Origin: Diphasiastrum complanatum
Taxonomy: Eukaryota > Streptophyta > Lycopodiopsida > Lycopodiales > Lycopodiaceae
Length of the DNA stretch: 64,000 nt
Direction of reading: 5' to 3'
Assembly: GCA_029204225.1 (NCBI GenBank)
Contig: CM055107.1
Coordinates: 47,044,476 to 47,108,475, forward strand
A program made the position numbers and the translations under genes. Below the pieces are notes generated by a model. The model had not been told where the DNA came from. It was given only the letters and a program-made list of their open reading frames with translations, and ran no database searches. Below are positions 9,887 to 20,509 of this stretch, piece after piece. Each line of letters begins with the position of its first letter. Position 1 is the first letter of the stretch.

Positions 9887-11787
9887 GTGGAGTCTGTAAC
9901 CCGTGAATCTATGGATATGGATTCCAGGCAGATGTCAATTTTGCTCGCCTACATGGGACTATGGATTTTTTCTTTGTTGCAAGTCGCTCATACAGCACCG
10001 TCTTCACCCGTTGAATGCCCTGGCAGTAGTGGCATTGGCTGTACTGTCTCCAACGCCTATGGTGCGTGGCCTGATAGAAGCACCTGCACGGTGGCAAAGG
10101 TGTTGTATCCAACCACTGAGCAGGAGCTTGTGGCCGCTGTTGCCGAGGGAGTGAGAGACCAGATGAAGATTAAAGTAGTGAGCAGGCACTCACACAGTAT
10201 TCCGAAGTTAGTTTGCCCAGGCGGCGAGCAGGGAATGCTGATCAGCACCAGGGACTACGCTAGCGTCATTTCTGTGAATACCTCTACCTTCACGGCTACG
10301 GTGGACAGCGGAGTAGGGCTCCGAGAGCTTGTGGATGCAATCGCCCAATATGGGATGGCGTTGCCTCACTCGCCATACTGGGATGGCGTTTCGGTGGGAG
10401 GGCTTTTGAGCACGGGAGCGCACGGAAGCTCGCTATGGGGAAGAGGTAGCGCCGTACATGAATACGTGATCGGGATGAGGCTCGTCATTCCAGCGTCTCC
10501 GGAAGAGGGCTTCGCCAAGATCATCGAAGTCCTAGAGGGTGATGATGACCTCAACGCTGCGAAGGTATCGCTTGGGGTGCTGGGCGTCATTTCTCGGGTG
10601 ATTTTTACGCTGCAACCACTCTTCAAGCGATCAGTGACAAACAATTTCATCTCGGATGCCGCTCTGGAGGATAACATCATTTCCTTCGGACTTCAGAACG
10701 AATTTGGCGATGTCACGTGGTATCCATCTATGGGGAAGGCTATTTATCGCCTGGACAATCGTGTGGAAATTAACACACCGGGAAATGGTGTTAATGATTT
10801 TCTCGGATTTCAGCGAACTCCTTCGGTTATTGCAATAGCAGAGCGATCTACTGGTAGACTATTATTCTAAATATGTAGTGTGTTGTTGCAATTGCTTCTC
10901 ATATCAATTTTGATATAGCGAATCAGCTCGTGATAGTTTGTAATTTGTTCTTGTTCCAAACTACAGAAGAATCATCTGAGGTGAAAATGAATGCTGAGTC
11001 CAAATGCGAAGTTGCAGAAGTACAAATAGCGGCACTGCTTGCAGTAGGCACTGGCCTAAAAAACGATGGCATTTCCTTCACTGGTTATCCCGTAATCGGA
11101 TACCAGAATCTGATACAAACATCTGGCAACTGCCAGAACGGATTGGATGCGAATCCACTGCCGCTGCTATGTCCCTGGGATCCCCGAATTAAAGGAATTT
11201 TCTTTCATCAGACGGCAGTGTCGATTGCTATTTCACGAATAGCGAGCTTCATCAGTGATGTGAAAAAGCTTCGAAGTGCTCGTCCAAGCAGTCTCTGCGG
11301 GGTAGACCTCTACTCCGGATTTCTGATGCGTTATGTCAAGAAATCAGATGCCTATTTAGGGAAAACAGAAGATGTCGTGGATATCGATATCACATACTAC
11401 CGTGCTGATAATGCCACCACTCCGAGGCTGCACGAAGACGTGCTGGAAGAAATAGAGCAAATAGCATTATTCAAATACCAAGGCCTGCCGCATTGGGGTA
11501 AAAACAGAAACCTGGGTTTCGAGACTGTAACCAGCAAGTATCCAAATCTTCCCAAGTTTCTGGATGTAAGAAGACGCTTCGATCCACAAGGATTATTCTC
11601 CAGTGAGTGGTCAGATGCAGTTCTGGGCATTGCTTCTGGGGGAGTGTCCATATTGAAAGACAATTGTGCACTGGAAGGTCTATGCATATGCTCTGAAGAT
11701 CGCCATTGTGCACCTGATCGTGGTTACTTGTGCAAGCAGGGAAAAGTGTTCTCAAATGCACGTGTGTGCCGCTATGAGCCATTCTAA
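9887..11787 (+). CDS. L-gulonolactone oxidase-like FAD-dependent dehydrogenase
   Basis: Two exons, 9887-10853 and 10967-11787, joined by a 113-base GT-AG intron (CTACTG|GTAGAC ... CTACAG|AAG), give 595 residues, the usual length for plant members. Residues 16-37 are hydrophobic and look like a secretion signal. A FAD-binding type 4 domain spans about 70-205, with VVSRHSHS (97-104) in the place of the flavin-contacting G-H-S motif, and VGGLLSTGAHGSS (170-182). The C-terminal ALO-type domain ends with RRRFDPQGLFSSEWSDAVLG (about 522-541). It is followed by the six-cysteine tail (CALEGLCICSEDRHC...) found in the plant proteins and not in animal GULO. Expected reaction: oxidation of L-gulono- or galactono-1,4-lactone towards ascorbate, or a related sugar-acid oxidation. 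The substrate cannot be read from sequence. Start: ATG 9887 is first in frame; 9911, 9917 and 9932 are alternatives that keep the signal peptide. No defects seen. Confidence 0.9.
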
Positions 11788-11911
11788 TAATGTTGTAAAA
11801 AGAGGGTACTTTTCAATTCTTCTGATGCAATCACTGAGGCAACACGATAAAGCGTATCCAAAAATTGCATGACACAACTTCACAGTGATTACCTCCTGAT
11901 CGATCATGCAT

Positions 11912-12040
11912 AAATGAAAATCTATCAAGATATCAAGCTAATAAATACATCAGATTGCTAGATCTCGTGCATATAAAATGAAAATTTATTAAGATATCAA
12001 GCTAATAAATACATCAGATTGCTACATCTCGTGCATATAA
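11912..12040. repeat. Tandem repeat, two copies of 64 bases
   Basis: The unit ATGAAAATCTATCAAGATAT...CTCGTGCATATAAA begins at 11914 and again at 11978 with only three or four mismatches, about 125 bases after the oxidase stop codon. Confidence 0.85.
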
Positions 12041-12368
12041 ATATCAGAAGAAGTATTGATGCATGTGTATTGAGAATGTGCGACTCTGGAGTGATCTGAA
12101 GATAAAAGGAAATGTATCAAGGATCTAACAGAACTAAAGAGCATACAAAAATAAGCAACCTTGTACACACCATTGCATTTTTTGATACCACGGATCCAAA
12201 CATTGAGTAATTTGTTTTTTATACCACCTGATCCAAGCAAGTATTGAAAGCTTTAAAAAACAGAGCATGTTTTATGATTCTAAGATGGTAAATCAGTGGG
12301 CTTTAATTGCAAGAAGAAGAAACTTCCTGTTTTTTTATATAAAAGATCGGAAAACCCATAGGAGTACA

Positions 12369-12407
12369 CATGAATGCATGTATAAAGCATGAATGCATGT
12401 ATAAAGC
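12369..12407. repeat. Short tandem repeat (18-base unit)
   Basis: CATGAATGCATGTATAAAG is repeated twice and followed by a partial third AGCATAAAG. Confidence 0.8.
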
Positions 12408-12475
12408 ATAAAGGCCATAAGGCGAATTGAGATAATGTACATGGACAATAACAAAGGAACAATATCACAAAGTAG

Positions 12476-12801
12476 CTATTGAAAGCCTACTCGATGTAAG
12501 TCACTAGCTAAGATAGTTGGAAGTTTAGGTACTTCACGAAGCTGTGAAGCAGTTGTTCTTGCAACTACGGCACATTGAAGTATTGCAAATGCTTGAGTAC
12601 GTTGTAAAGTGGTATAAACTCGTTGACGATAATAGGACATAATGATAGATAAAGGTGAGGCACCACGTCCTTGGAGCTTCGTTGCAAAACCGGCACAAGT
12701 TGATAGAAAATCATCAAATTTCTTATGGAGGCACCCATAAGTTTCCAAGGCAAAAGGAATAAAGTCTTCTCCAGGAGTGCGATCTGAATAATCCCGCTCT
12801 T
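12476..12801 (-). pseudogene. Retroelement-like ORF tail (unidentified family)
   Basis: The minus strand is open and reads DYSDRTPGEDFIPFALETYG, then CLHKKFDDFLSTCAGFATK and MSYYRQRVYTTLQRTQAFAI, ending at TAG 12476-12478. This pattern (P-F-A-x-E-T-Y-G-C-L-H plus an R-Q-R ... L-Q-R-x-Q-A segment) reminds me of the tail that follows reverse-transcriptase-like ORFs in plant repeat proteins. No RT core is present here, so at most it is a fragment. The family assignment rests on memory of similar tails and is weak. Confidence 0.4.
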
Positions 12802-12861
12802 AATACCAGTTATGAAGCAACATATGAATAGTACAAAACTTTTCAAGAAATAATATGGAAA

Positions 12862-13016
12862 TTTTGAAAAGCATGACCTTTTTAGAAGTATTATACACAA
12901 ATGTCTAAAGAAAAAACCGTGGTACCCAACAATTTAACTGTGAAAAGCATGACCTTTATAGAAGCATTATACACATATGTGTAAAGGAAAAAACTTGGTG
13001 GTACCCATCAATTTAA
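12862..13016. repeat. Tandem repeat, two copies of 76 bases
   Basis: The unit beginning GAAAAGCATGACCTTT is seen near 12866 and 12942, each copy ending GGTACCCA(A/T)CAATTTAA(C/T)TG. Confidence 0.85.
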
Positions 13017-13882
13017 TTGTGGCATCTTAAAGATACAATCAAATTTCAATACTATATTAATAATTACGCAAAAACCCATAATTTCTCCCAAGCACATGTA
13101 TCAATAAGAGTATCATTTGCATCGTCACATATTGACTTAGGTAATATCAAAGGGATCTCCCAATTCTCTGTCGGGTTACATATCAACTGAGTATGGTCTT
13201 TCATACTTGAGTTGATACCTATACACCTCGCTAGCAGTGGTACATACCTTCTATGTCTACAATTGTTGTGGTGGACTCATTTGGATCTGCTTGGAGTACT
13301 ACCTTGATCCACACCACTCTCTCTTGGTGTGTATCCAAACAACCTCAATTCGTGTAGAGGCCAAAACTTTGTATGCATTCTTCTCATAAATTAAATTTCA
13401 CAATAAGGCTATGTGGCATTTAGCCATGCAAGTATGACTTAGCTAAAAATTTGATAACTTATGTCCTATGATATTACCACATGTGGTCCAACCACAAAAC
13501 ATTTTTGGGCAAATGATATATTGAAAAATATGCCCATAAACTTCTTTGGCGATATTTTTCATGATGTTTTGTGAATTTTTTATTTTTTAAATGATTCTCA
13601 GAACTTGAGATATAGAATGGAATAAAAGAATTATTCTATGGCACTGCCACACATGACTAGTACACACAAATATGTGTGGATTCATCACATGTGGCTATAC
13701 TATAGAGAAATTTATGGAGATTTGCCTTGTTTATCTTAGTAAATCATAGATACATATGTCTGAAGCTATCACAATATTTCCAAATTCATCTTGTACACAA
13801 ATTAGCATAATCAATCTATGTACAGAACATCTCATGCAAAGGAGTTCATCATATTGCACTATCATAAAAGTTTTATTGAAGT
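13017..13882. other. Gene-free stretch left of two-gene element copy 1
   Basis: I see no coding pattern. The N-terminal exon of gene A, present in copy 2 (FTYAFLPREWKYER), could not be found here, so the left end of copy 1 may be truncated between 13,017 and 13,880. Confidence 0.45.
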
Positions 13883-16411
13883 GTGGATGGATCAATTTAT
13901 CCTAATGATCCAGCTACTAATTTGTGTCCAAATTTTAAGTCTGTAACTCATCTTCTCATACATGTATGTGAAGGAAATAACAGATTACTTGGATATTGTC
14001 AAATGTTGCGTGATATTGGAATGCATAGCATATCTTGTCTTAATCAACAATTACAGTTTGCTATTCAACAATTGCAACGTGCAAATCAACAATTGCTTCA
14101 TTATGTGCAACACACTAGTGCTGAAAACAATGCAAGCATGCTATGTTAGAGTTGAATGCTACTGTCACTTCTCTTCGGGGATCAAACCAAGAAATGTTAG
14201 AATCCATGGAAAAGTTGCGATCCGAGAGTTTAAAATCTGCTGTTGATATAAAAGTTATCAATAAGGCAATGATGAAGAGGAAAAGAAAGAGAGTACCGAT
14301 GAAGAATATTGATGACTTATCTACACATAGCGGCAATAAAAAAAAAAGAATTTGAGCATTCAAGTATGTTGTCATATAAACTGTTTATTTGATTTGTATA
14401 TGTCATTTAAGTTTGATTTGCATTTGATAAGATGGATTATTTATTTATTAAACATAATTTGAGTTTTATACGTTTGTTGCAGATCATGTTTGGTTGCAAA
14501 GAACTATTTAATAGATCCTTCATGCATTGGATCATCTTTAAGTCATGTTTTACCAAGAAAGTCAGCAAAGGAAATGATAAAAAATGCTCGGTTTGAAAAA
14601 ATGAAAAATGAAATTGTAGAGACTGTTTTGATTAAGGTTCAATCATACTTGGATGCGAATGTGATACAAGGTGCATGTGATGTATCTGGAATTAGCAGAA
14701 ATGCTTATTCTACTTTTTTTAGAATAGTTAAAGAAGCTTTTTTCCAAGTGATGGTGAAGAAAATTTATCTTCCACGTCCATATCCGAGTAAGATTAGTTA
14801 GAAATTTTTATACTAGACGGAATGTTCAAAGTAGTTGGCCAACCACTTCATATAACTGAATTATACAAATCAGAATATGGTGAGCTCAATTACAACGATT
14901 GCAATAATATTTTCCTTGATATTGAAAATGTTCTAAATACATTATTCGATTCTATAAACTAGATGAACATCAAGTAAATGGAAAGATCATTATTGTATAA
15001 AATTAGATAAATTTGAAATCATCAAGGGTCAGAAGTTGGAACGAGTGAGTGTCACTTTGATGAACAAAATTTCAAATACAAATGATCGAACGTTTAGTGT
15101 TCAATCGGAAAATCACATATGGTGGTTGGTGGCATTCCATGTATACATTTCAATTTTCATTTAGAATATCTTCCTTGCCAGTTTTTATTGACATGTCATG
15201 CATTACTTGTTTCTCTACAGGTTTTGAAAAAGGACCATAAATTACTTTCATGGATATTTTCAAGAACAAATTATGGCGAGATTATAAAGAGACATTTGGA
15301 AGGTGAGAAATTTACAATCGAAAACCATGGAAGTTTTCAAATTCAATGGCACCTTGCAGGGGATTTGAAAACATTGAAATGTATGTATAATGTCTCTCAT
15401 GGGGCAACATCAAAGCATCCATGTCTTTATTGCATGAAGGATTGTTACAATATGAATTTGGGATGATCAACAAACAGTGGCCCAACACGAGAAGCTGAAG
15501 ATCCAAATATGAAAAGTGTTATGCCAATTCCATTAAAATATGCTCACATATGCACATTGCATGCTGAGGTTTGTATTATTGAAAAACTTATTTACCTGCA
15601 TATTCTACTAACATGGAATCATAAACCGGAGTCTGTGGCTAAAGCAGCAATTAGGAGGTTGGAAATAGTTTTGTCAAATGCAAGACTACATAAAGAGAAT
15701 GTCACGATTGAAAAAAAAGTGACAGACTCTCCGGGAAAAAAAGAAACGTTCCTAATAAGCCAAAATTGGAGGTGCTAAAGCAAGAAGAATCTTATCCAAT
15801 CACACATGCAAAGAATCAAGTGTCAGATATAAAATTTGGAGAGAAATTGTTCAAGCCACACGAACACTGGAAGGAAGTAATCGAGTGGAAAAGGGACAAG
15901 TGTGGACCAACTTAGACAAACTCATAGGTGTTATCAGGAAAGAAAACCTATCATCAGAAGATATGAGGACTTTGCAAAATCATTGCACCACATTTGTAAA
16001 ATGTGTACATGATTGTTGGGGAAAAAACAACGTTACTCATTACATGGTGCTAATCTATATTATTATCTGGTACTTTTCTCATTCAGGCTTATATTTTTTT
16101 CTACTGATGTAACTAATCAAAACTATTGTTTGCAGCATATCCTTCTTCATCATGCAACTTATTTTGCAAAGGAATATGGGAGCTTAAGTATCTGGTCATC
16201 ACAAGGCATGGAAAAATCTCATTAGCTAGCAAGGGGAGCATTTCATAGAGCAACAAATCATGGAGGACACAATTCAATAAATAAATATTTAGTTCAGCTT
16301 TTTCAATGGTTTTATAGAAGAGCACAATTTAGATATCAAACTAAAAAATCGCCAAGTAATATGATATTTCGAAAGGCATTCAAATTCATAACAAAAGAGA
16401 GATCCTTGTAA
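13883..16411 (+). pseudogene. Two-gene element copy 1, gene A (multi-exon, transposase-like)
   Basis: Exon fragments in order: VDGSIYPNDPATNLCPNFKS and a glutamine-rich coiled coil (13,883-14,363, with MKRKRKR near its end); intron 14,364-14,482; SCLVAKNYLIDPSCIGSS to FLDIENVLNTLFDSIN and ISNTNDRTFSVQSENHIWWL (14,483-15,140); intron 15,141-15,220; VLKKDHKLLSWIFSRTNYG, WHLAGDLKTLKCMYNVSHG, HPCLYCMK, CTLHAEVCIIEKLIYL (15,221-16,046); intron 16,047-16,135; HHATYFAKEYGSLSIWSSQG, MEKSH, AFHRATNHGGHN, LFQWFYRRAQ (16,136-16,411). Stops at 14,353, 14,799, 15,464 and 16,223 and frameshifts near 14,138, 14,810 and 15,745 make it non-functional. The CxxC and the Q-G-M-E-K-S-H tail recall large transposon-derived proteins of other eukaryotes. 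I do not have a family name. The homologue at 60,462-63,252 shares its introns. Gene B lies downstream, pointing back at it. Confidence 0.75.
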
Positions 16412-16544
16412 TATATCAAAAATCTATTACAGAAAATTATATAATTATCATCATCATCCTCTTCAAGATTCAGACGGATGGTATTGTCATGAAGGAATTA
16501 TCTCCTTTCATATGAATCCAAAAATTTTAAATTTTTCCTCTTGC

Positions 16545-17948
16545 TCATATCAATGTAACCCGAATAAAGGCCATTGCAAATGATCTTTTCGTAGTCTTAT
16601 TGGGAGTATAACCCAATATCTTAATAGCCAAGTCTCTTTTCACAAAAATTATTTTATATTTTCCTCTGGCGTACTTATGGCTTCCTAAACAAACTGATAA
16701 TGATTTGATGGCCATAATGACAGTGGTTGCATATGGATTAAAAGATGAATGATATACACAAATCTCATTATTTTGAAAGTGTTTCAGATAATGAGATAGA
16801 GACACATCTTTTCTCCCAGCTGATACACCACGGACGCCTCCATGTCTCATACCAAAGGCATCTATTTCAATAGTATCCTGTAAACAAGAAAAGAAAATAA
16901 ATTTAGAATTATACATAACACTGCAAACTCAATAAGAAAACTGAACAATATCAATACCAATATAATATCTACGTACCATATAATCATCGTAATCAACGAC
17001 GTTTGCTCTGCTAATGTCATGTCCTCCAATGGCCGCTACATTTCCGAAGGGGATATATCTAGGCCTTGGGGGATATTTTTTTTGGAATTCCAAAAATTCT
17101 TCTTCTGTAGGCAAAGTTTTTTCATAGGCTTTAGATTTTCAGGCCTCATTGCTAGATTTCCAACTGCCATCTTTACTATAATCTATCTCACTTTCAAGGT
17201 TATCATATGAGTAATCAACAATGTCAGAAAATTCAGATAAATTTTGAGCAAAATTTGAGAGGATTTCATCCTCTCTCAAATTCAAAACATCTTCTATATC
17301 ATTAAATGAAATATAACTTTCATTATTTGTGAAATATAAGGGAACATCGAGTAGAGTTAATTGATTAACAGGAGATGCAGATGGAAGAGAATCAGAGAGG
17401 ATTATAGAACGAGGGAGAGTTTTTTGATAATTTGAAGCCATAGATGCTTCAGCTTCAGCTCCTATATCAGTATCTGCATTATCTACATCAACTGGAGCAG
17501 GTGCAGATGCTTCGATCAATGGAACAGTTGAAGATTCAACAGACTCATCATCTGGAATTTCAACAGATATGTAAAAGACAAATGCCATTCCTTTGATAAG
17601 AAGGCGACATATTCTTTTGTGGATATCACAATATATATTTCTTTTGAAATGGTCATGCAAATTAGAGTACTTTCTATTGTGTTTATGCTTAGAGAATGGT
17701 TCGGAATGCACAAGGTCCTGAAAATGAATGAAACAAAAACTATCTATATCCAAAACAGAAGTACTAATAATCTGAGAAAAATTATCAAGATAGAAAATTA
17801 AATTATAACGATTCTCATAAACTAGCTTATCGATATCGAAAGGAGCAAAAAAAATACTAGCAAAATACTCTAATTTCTCAGATGGAATGTCACTGGCATT
17901 AAAAAAATCCAGAAGTTTGTTATCTGAGGATGTGGAGGAACTAGCCAT
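16545..17948 (-). pseudogene. Two-gene element copy 1, gene B (unknown protein)
   Basis: Exon 1 is 17,948-16,977 and exon 2 is 16,877-16,545, with a 99-base intron (ATG|GTACGT ... TTTACAG|GATACT), phase 0. Together they make 434 codons with a single in-frame stop, TGA 17,139-17,141. The N-terminus is MASSSTSSDNKLLDFFNASD. An alanine/aspartate-rich acidic middle follows (APAPVDVDNADTDIGAEAEA), then VPLYFTNNESYISFNDIEDV, PTEEEFLEFQKKYPPRPRY, and in exon 2 DTIEIDAFGMRHGGVRG, SLSHYLKHFQNNEICVYH and KYKIIFVKRDLAIKILGY. I do not recognise it. The 3' ends of genes A and B are only about 130 bases apart. A homologue with the same intron is on the + strand at 59,200-60,256, again tail to tail with gene A. 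With just one stop, this copy may have decayed recently. Confidence 0.7.
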
Positions 17949-18190
17949 ATTGAACCTGATATCGGTTCAACGCGACTAAATGATATCGGTAGAGGAATGA
18001 ACAAGAGTGCGCGCGTTGATCTGATATCGTTAGGATGAGATTGAAATTTGCCGCGAGCACACGTCAGAAGTGGCTGATATCGATTCAGCCCGCCTAAATG
18101 AATCTGACCATGCACTGTTTGGGAAGGCGCGCATTGATTCGATATCGCGAGATAGAAAGAAAACAAAAAGACTAGTGAGTTCAGAATAAA
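17949..18190. promoter_or_regulatory. GATATCG repeat cluster upstream of gene B
   Basis: GATATCG occurs at 17,958, 17,982, 18,023, 18,076 and 18,141, mostly as TGATATCG. The segment (A/C)TGATATCG(A/G)TTCA(A/G)C(G/C)CG(A/C)CTAAATG is repeated at 17,956 and 18,074. Five copies of a 7-mer in 190 bases, just outside the gene B start, resemble the subterminal transposase-binding motifs of plant DNA transposons, or a promoter array. Which one is inference. Confidence 0.5.
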
Positions 18191-19443
18191 AGATCACGGA
18201 ATCAAAATATGGCAAGTGGTGCCCATATTTATAGCCAATTCCTGTTGATCACAGCCATACATTTGTCAAATAACGAATTGAGAAACACAGCCTATATTTA
18301 TTATAAGAGAAGCTCCCTAAGATCCTGCTTACAAGATAACCCACAATGGAAAACACACTATGGAGCAACCACCCAACCAAGTAGAAGCAACTAATCAAAC
18401 TCTAGAAGCTTCACCCCCAAGCCAAGGAATAAGAAGCATGAAGGTAGAGTGAAACCCTGGCAATGAATCAATGATCACAACGAGGAGTAGAGCGAGTTTG
18501 GCCTCAATATATAGAGCCAAAAGCAACTTGGGCACATAGCCATGCATAGCCCTAAGTTCCCTATACATAGATTCACCTAGAGTAGAGTCCTAAGCATGGA
18601 CCACCTATTCATAGAATTGCTATTGATAACTCTACACATGCATACATTGTCTCATACCTTGTCTAAACTCCATTTTAGTGTGTTCTAAGCCTCACAAGGA
18701 TATTAGTTAATTTCGATGAGACTACCAATTAACTTTCCATAAAGGTTACTATCCTTGAAGATAACAATGTACCTCCATGTGTGTTACCATCGATTTACAA
18801 CTATCTGTTTTAGTTTTTCTAATATAAAAAAACTTGTTTTTCTTGACCTAACAAATTAGTATTATAATTCCTCCAAACTTCTATCCAGAATTCCAAAAAC
18901 CTTCATTTTAAACTCTTGACTAAGTTCATGCTCGACTATATTATGCTTCTTGGTATCATCAACTCGTGGGATCGCAAAGAATCAAACTTAGGTAGGCGAG
19001 CTCAACACAAGCACTTGACTTGTTATGAGCGGAGATCATTCTAAATTGCATGGCCTTGGCAATAACCTACCTAGGTTGTCTTTTTTGCAATGTTGCATCC
19101 GCGGCGATAACACTGCCTCAATAAGACAAAATAATCTGAAGGTGTGAATGTTTGTAGCACTAACCACACTCCTTGTTAACCATTTGAGCCCAAATAATGT
19201 CTTGACAACGTTCATATTCTATATATTAACGTATAGAGCTATGTCTAAAGCAAATGCAATGCTTGCTTAAGACCTTCATAAAAAATAACTGCAAAACTGT
19301 TTCATTTGGCTTGATTAGACTCAAATTTTCAACTAGATTCAAGCTAAGGTAAATAGCAGGTGTGGGCTTGATAAGGGATGCTTACATGCCAATTCAACAT
19401 ACATATCATATCGATAGCTTGTCCAAGAAATGATTATAACCTG
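18191..19443. other. Gene-free stretch
   Basis: AT-rich, no coding pattern and no recognised repeat family. It may include the outer end of two-gene element copy 1, whose right boundary I could not place. Confidence 0.5.
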
Positions 19444-19629
19444 TAATAATATAGATGTATTTATGGGAGAATCCATGTCTCACTAACTTTTCCATTGGGT
19501 CGCCTTGCCCTAAAAATGGTGTGGCCGTAATCTCTAATAATATAGATGTATTTATGTATGGGAGAATCCATGTCTCAATGACCTTTCCATTGGGATATTT
19601 TGCCATATAAATGGTGTGGTCGTAAGGCC
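19444..19629. repeat. Tandem duplication of about 92 bases
   Basis: TAATAATATAGATGTATTTATG...GGTGTGG(C/T)CGTAA starts at 19,444 and 19,535. The copies differ by a TATG insertion and scattered substitutions. Confidence 0.8.
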
Positions 19630-19633
19630 GTGC

Positions 19634-19759
19634 CATTTTTATACAAGATGACCCAAGGGAGTTGGCTCAATTGGTTAGCTTGACATCCAAAGTTTCTTTG
19701 GTCTCAAGTTCGAGCCTTCCCTTGGAAACCAAGAAGCATTTTTATACAAGATGACCCAA
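19634..19759 (+). mobile_element. tRNA-derived SINE-like insertion with 23-base target duplication
   Basis: An 80-base insert (19,657-19,736) is flanked by identical 23-base direct repeats at 19,634-19,656 and 19,737-19,759. The insert carries an A-box-like TGGCTCAATTGGTTAGC and a B-box-like AGTTCGAGCC at tRNA-like spacing, so it derives from a pol III transcript. Long exact target duplications are the mark of LINE-type retroposition. It has no intact acceptor or anticodon stem and is therefore not a tRNA gene. Confidence 0.75.
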
Positions 19760-19878
19760 CGGAAAGGTCAGTGATAAATCCAGCATGTTTTGTCAAGGGT
19801 GACCGATGTTACCCAAAATGGTAGGCGTGACTTTGACCAAACTTTAGGAAAGTTTTTATGAAAGTCAAAGCACCCCAA

Positions 19879-20131
19879 AATCTATTACAATTAAAATTTT
19901 AGTGTTCCCGGGCACTGGGCAGCGGGCAGCGTGAGTGCTGCCCGGTACCCTTTTTTTTGAAATTTTCTTTCATGGCTTTCTTTCCGGGCAACGGTCGCAC
20001 TGCCCCACGGGCAACCTGACTCTGCCCAAAAAAAAAAGACTCCATTTTTCAAATTTTGTACCCTCCCCTTTGCCCACCCGCCCAAAACGCCTGCCCGCCG
20101 CCCGCAGACTTGTGGGCTGACATCGCTAGTC
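19879..20131 (+). mobile_element. GC-rich short repeat, copy 1 (MITE-like)
   Basis: About 250 bases from AATCTATTACAATT to CATCGCTAGT, full of GGGCAG / CGGGCA motifs. The same sequence occurs in reverse orientation at 23,902-24,140, on the other side of the glucanase gene. The outer ends (TAGTGTTCCCGGGC and TAGCGATGTCAGCCC) are weakly alike, as in hAT-type MITEs, but no 8-base target duplication is evident. Confidence 0.6.
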
Positions 20132-20509
20132 TTTATTTAAAAAACTTATGGGACGGAAACAAATGAACTTGACAACACTAACATGCTTCTATGTCATTAT
20201 TTGCACAATTGGTTACATGAATGCATTTAAGATTTAATAAAATCTAGTGAAAAGTTGGAAAAACAAGGATCTAGTCACCTTATGCAATGTTTGGATGCAG
20301 CGACTTTAAGTGTGCACATTGCAAATTTGAAAAACATTGACTGAGCTTACGTAAATCTTGCGAGAACGTTAGTCGTGAAAAAACTTGCACAAATTGCTGC
20401 AACTTTCCCAAAAATTATTTGAGTCGTAGCTGGCTTAGATCTATTCAATAAGTGAAAGCTTGACTTAATTGGTAAGAACCTAAATCACTTGTTAAGACCT
20501 AGAACTGAG
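20132..20509. other. Gene-free stretch
   Basis: AT-rich sequence between the GC-rich repeat and the dispersed repeat. I see nothing coding or repeated in it. Confidence 0.4.

Larger units (their letters stand above)
11788..12475. other. Downstream region of the oxidase with short tandem repeats
   Basis: No gene. Two exact-to-near-exact tandem repeats are annotated separately. No clear AATAAA close to the stop codon; AATAAATACATC occurs within the 64-base repeat. Confidence 0.5.

Noticed and set aside
9624-9899. 91-codon ORF upstream of the oxidase
   Set aside because: Overlaps the oxidase start in another frame, no motif; likely promoter/5' UTR by chance open.
19657-19736. tRNA gene
   Set aside because: A- and B-box-like sequences are present, but acceptor and anticodon stems do not form and the insert is flanked by a 23-base target duplication; it is a SINE.
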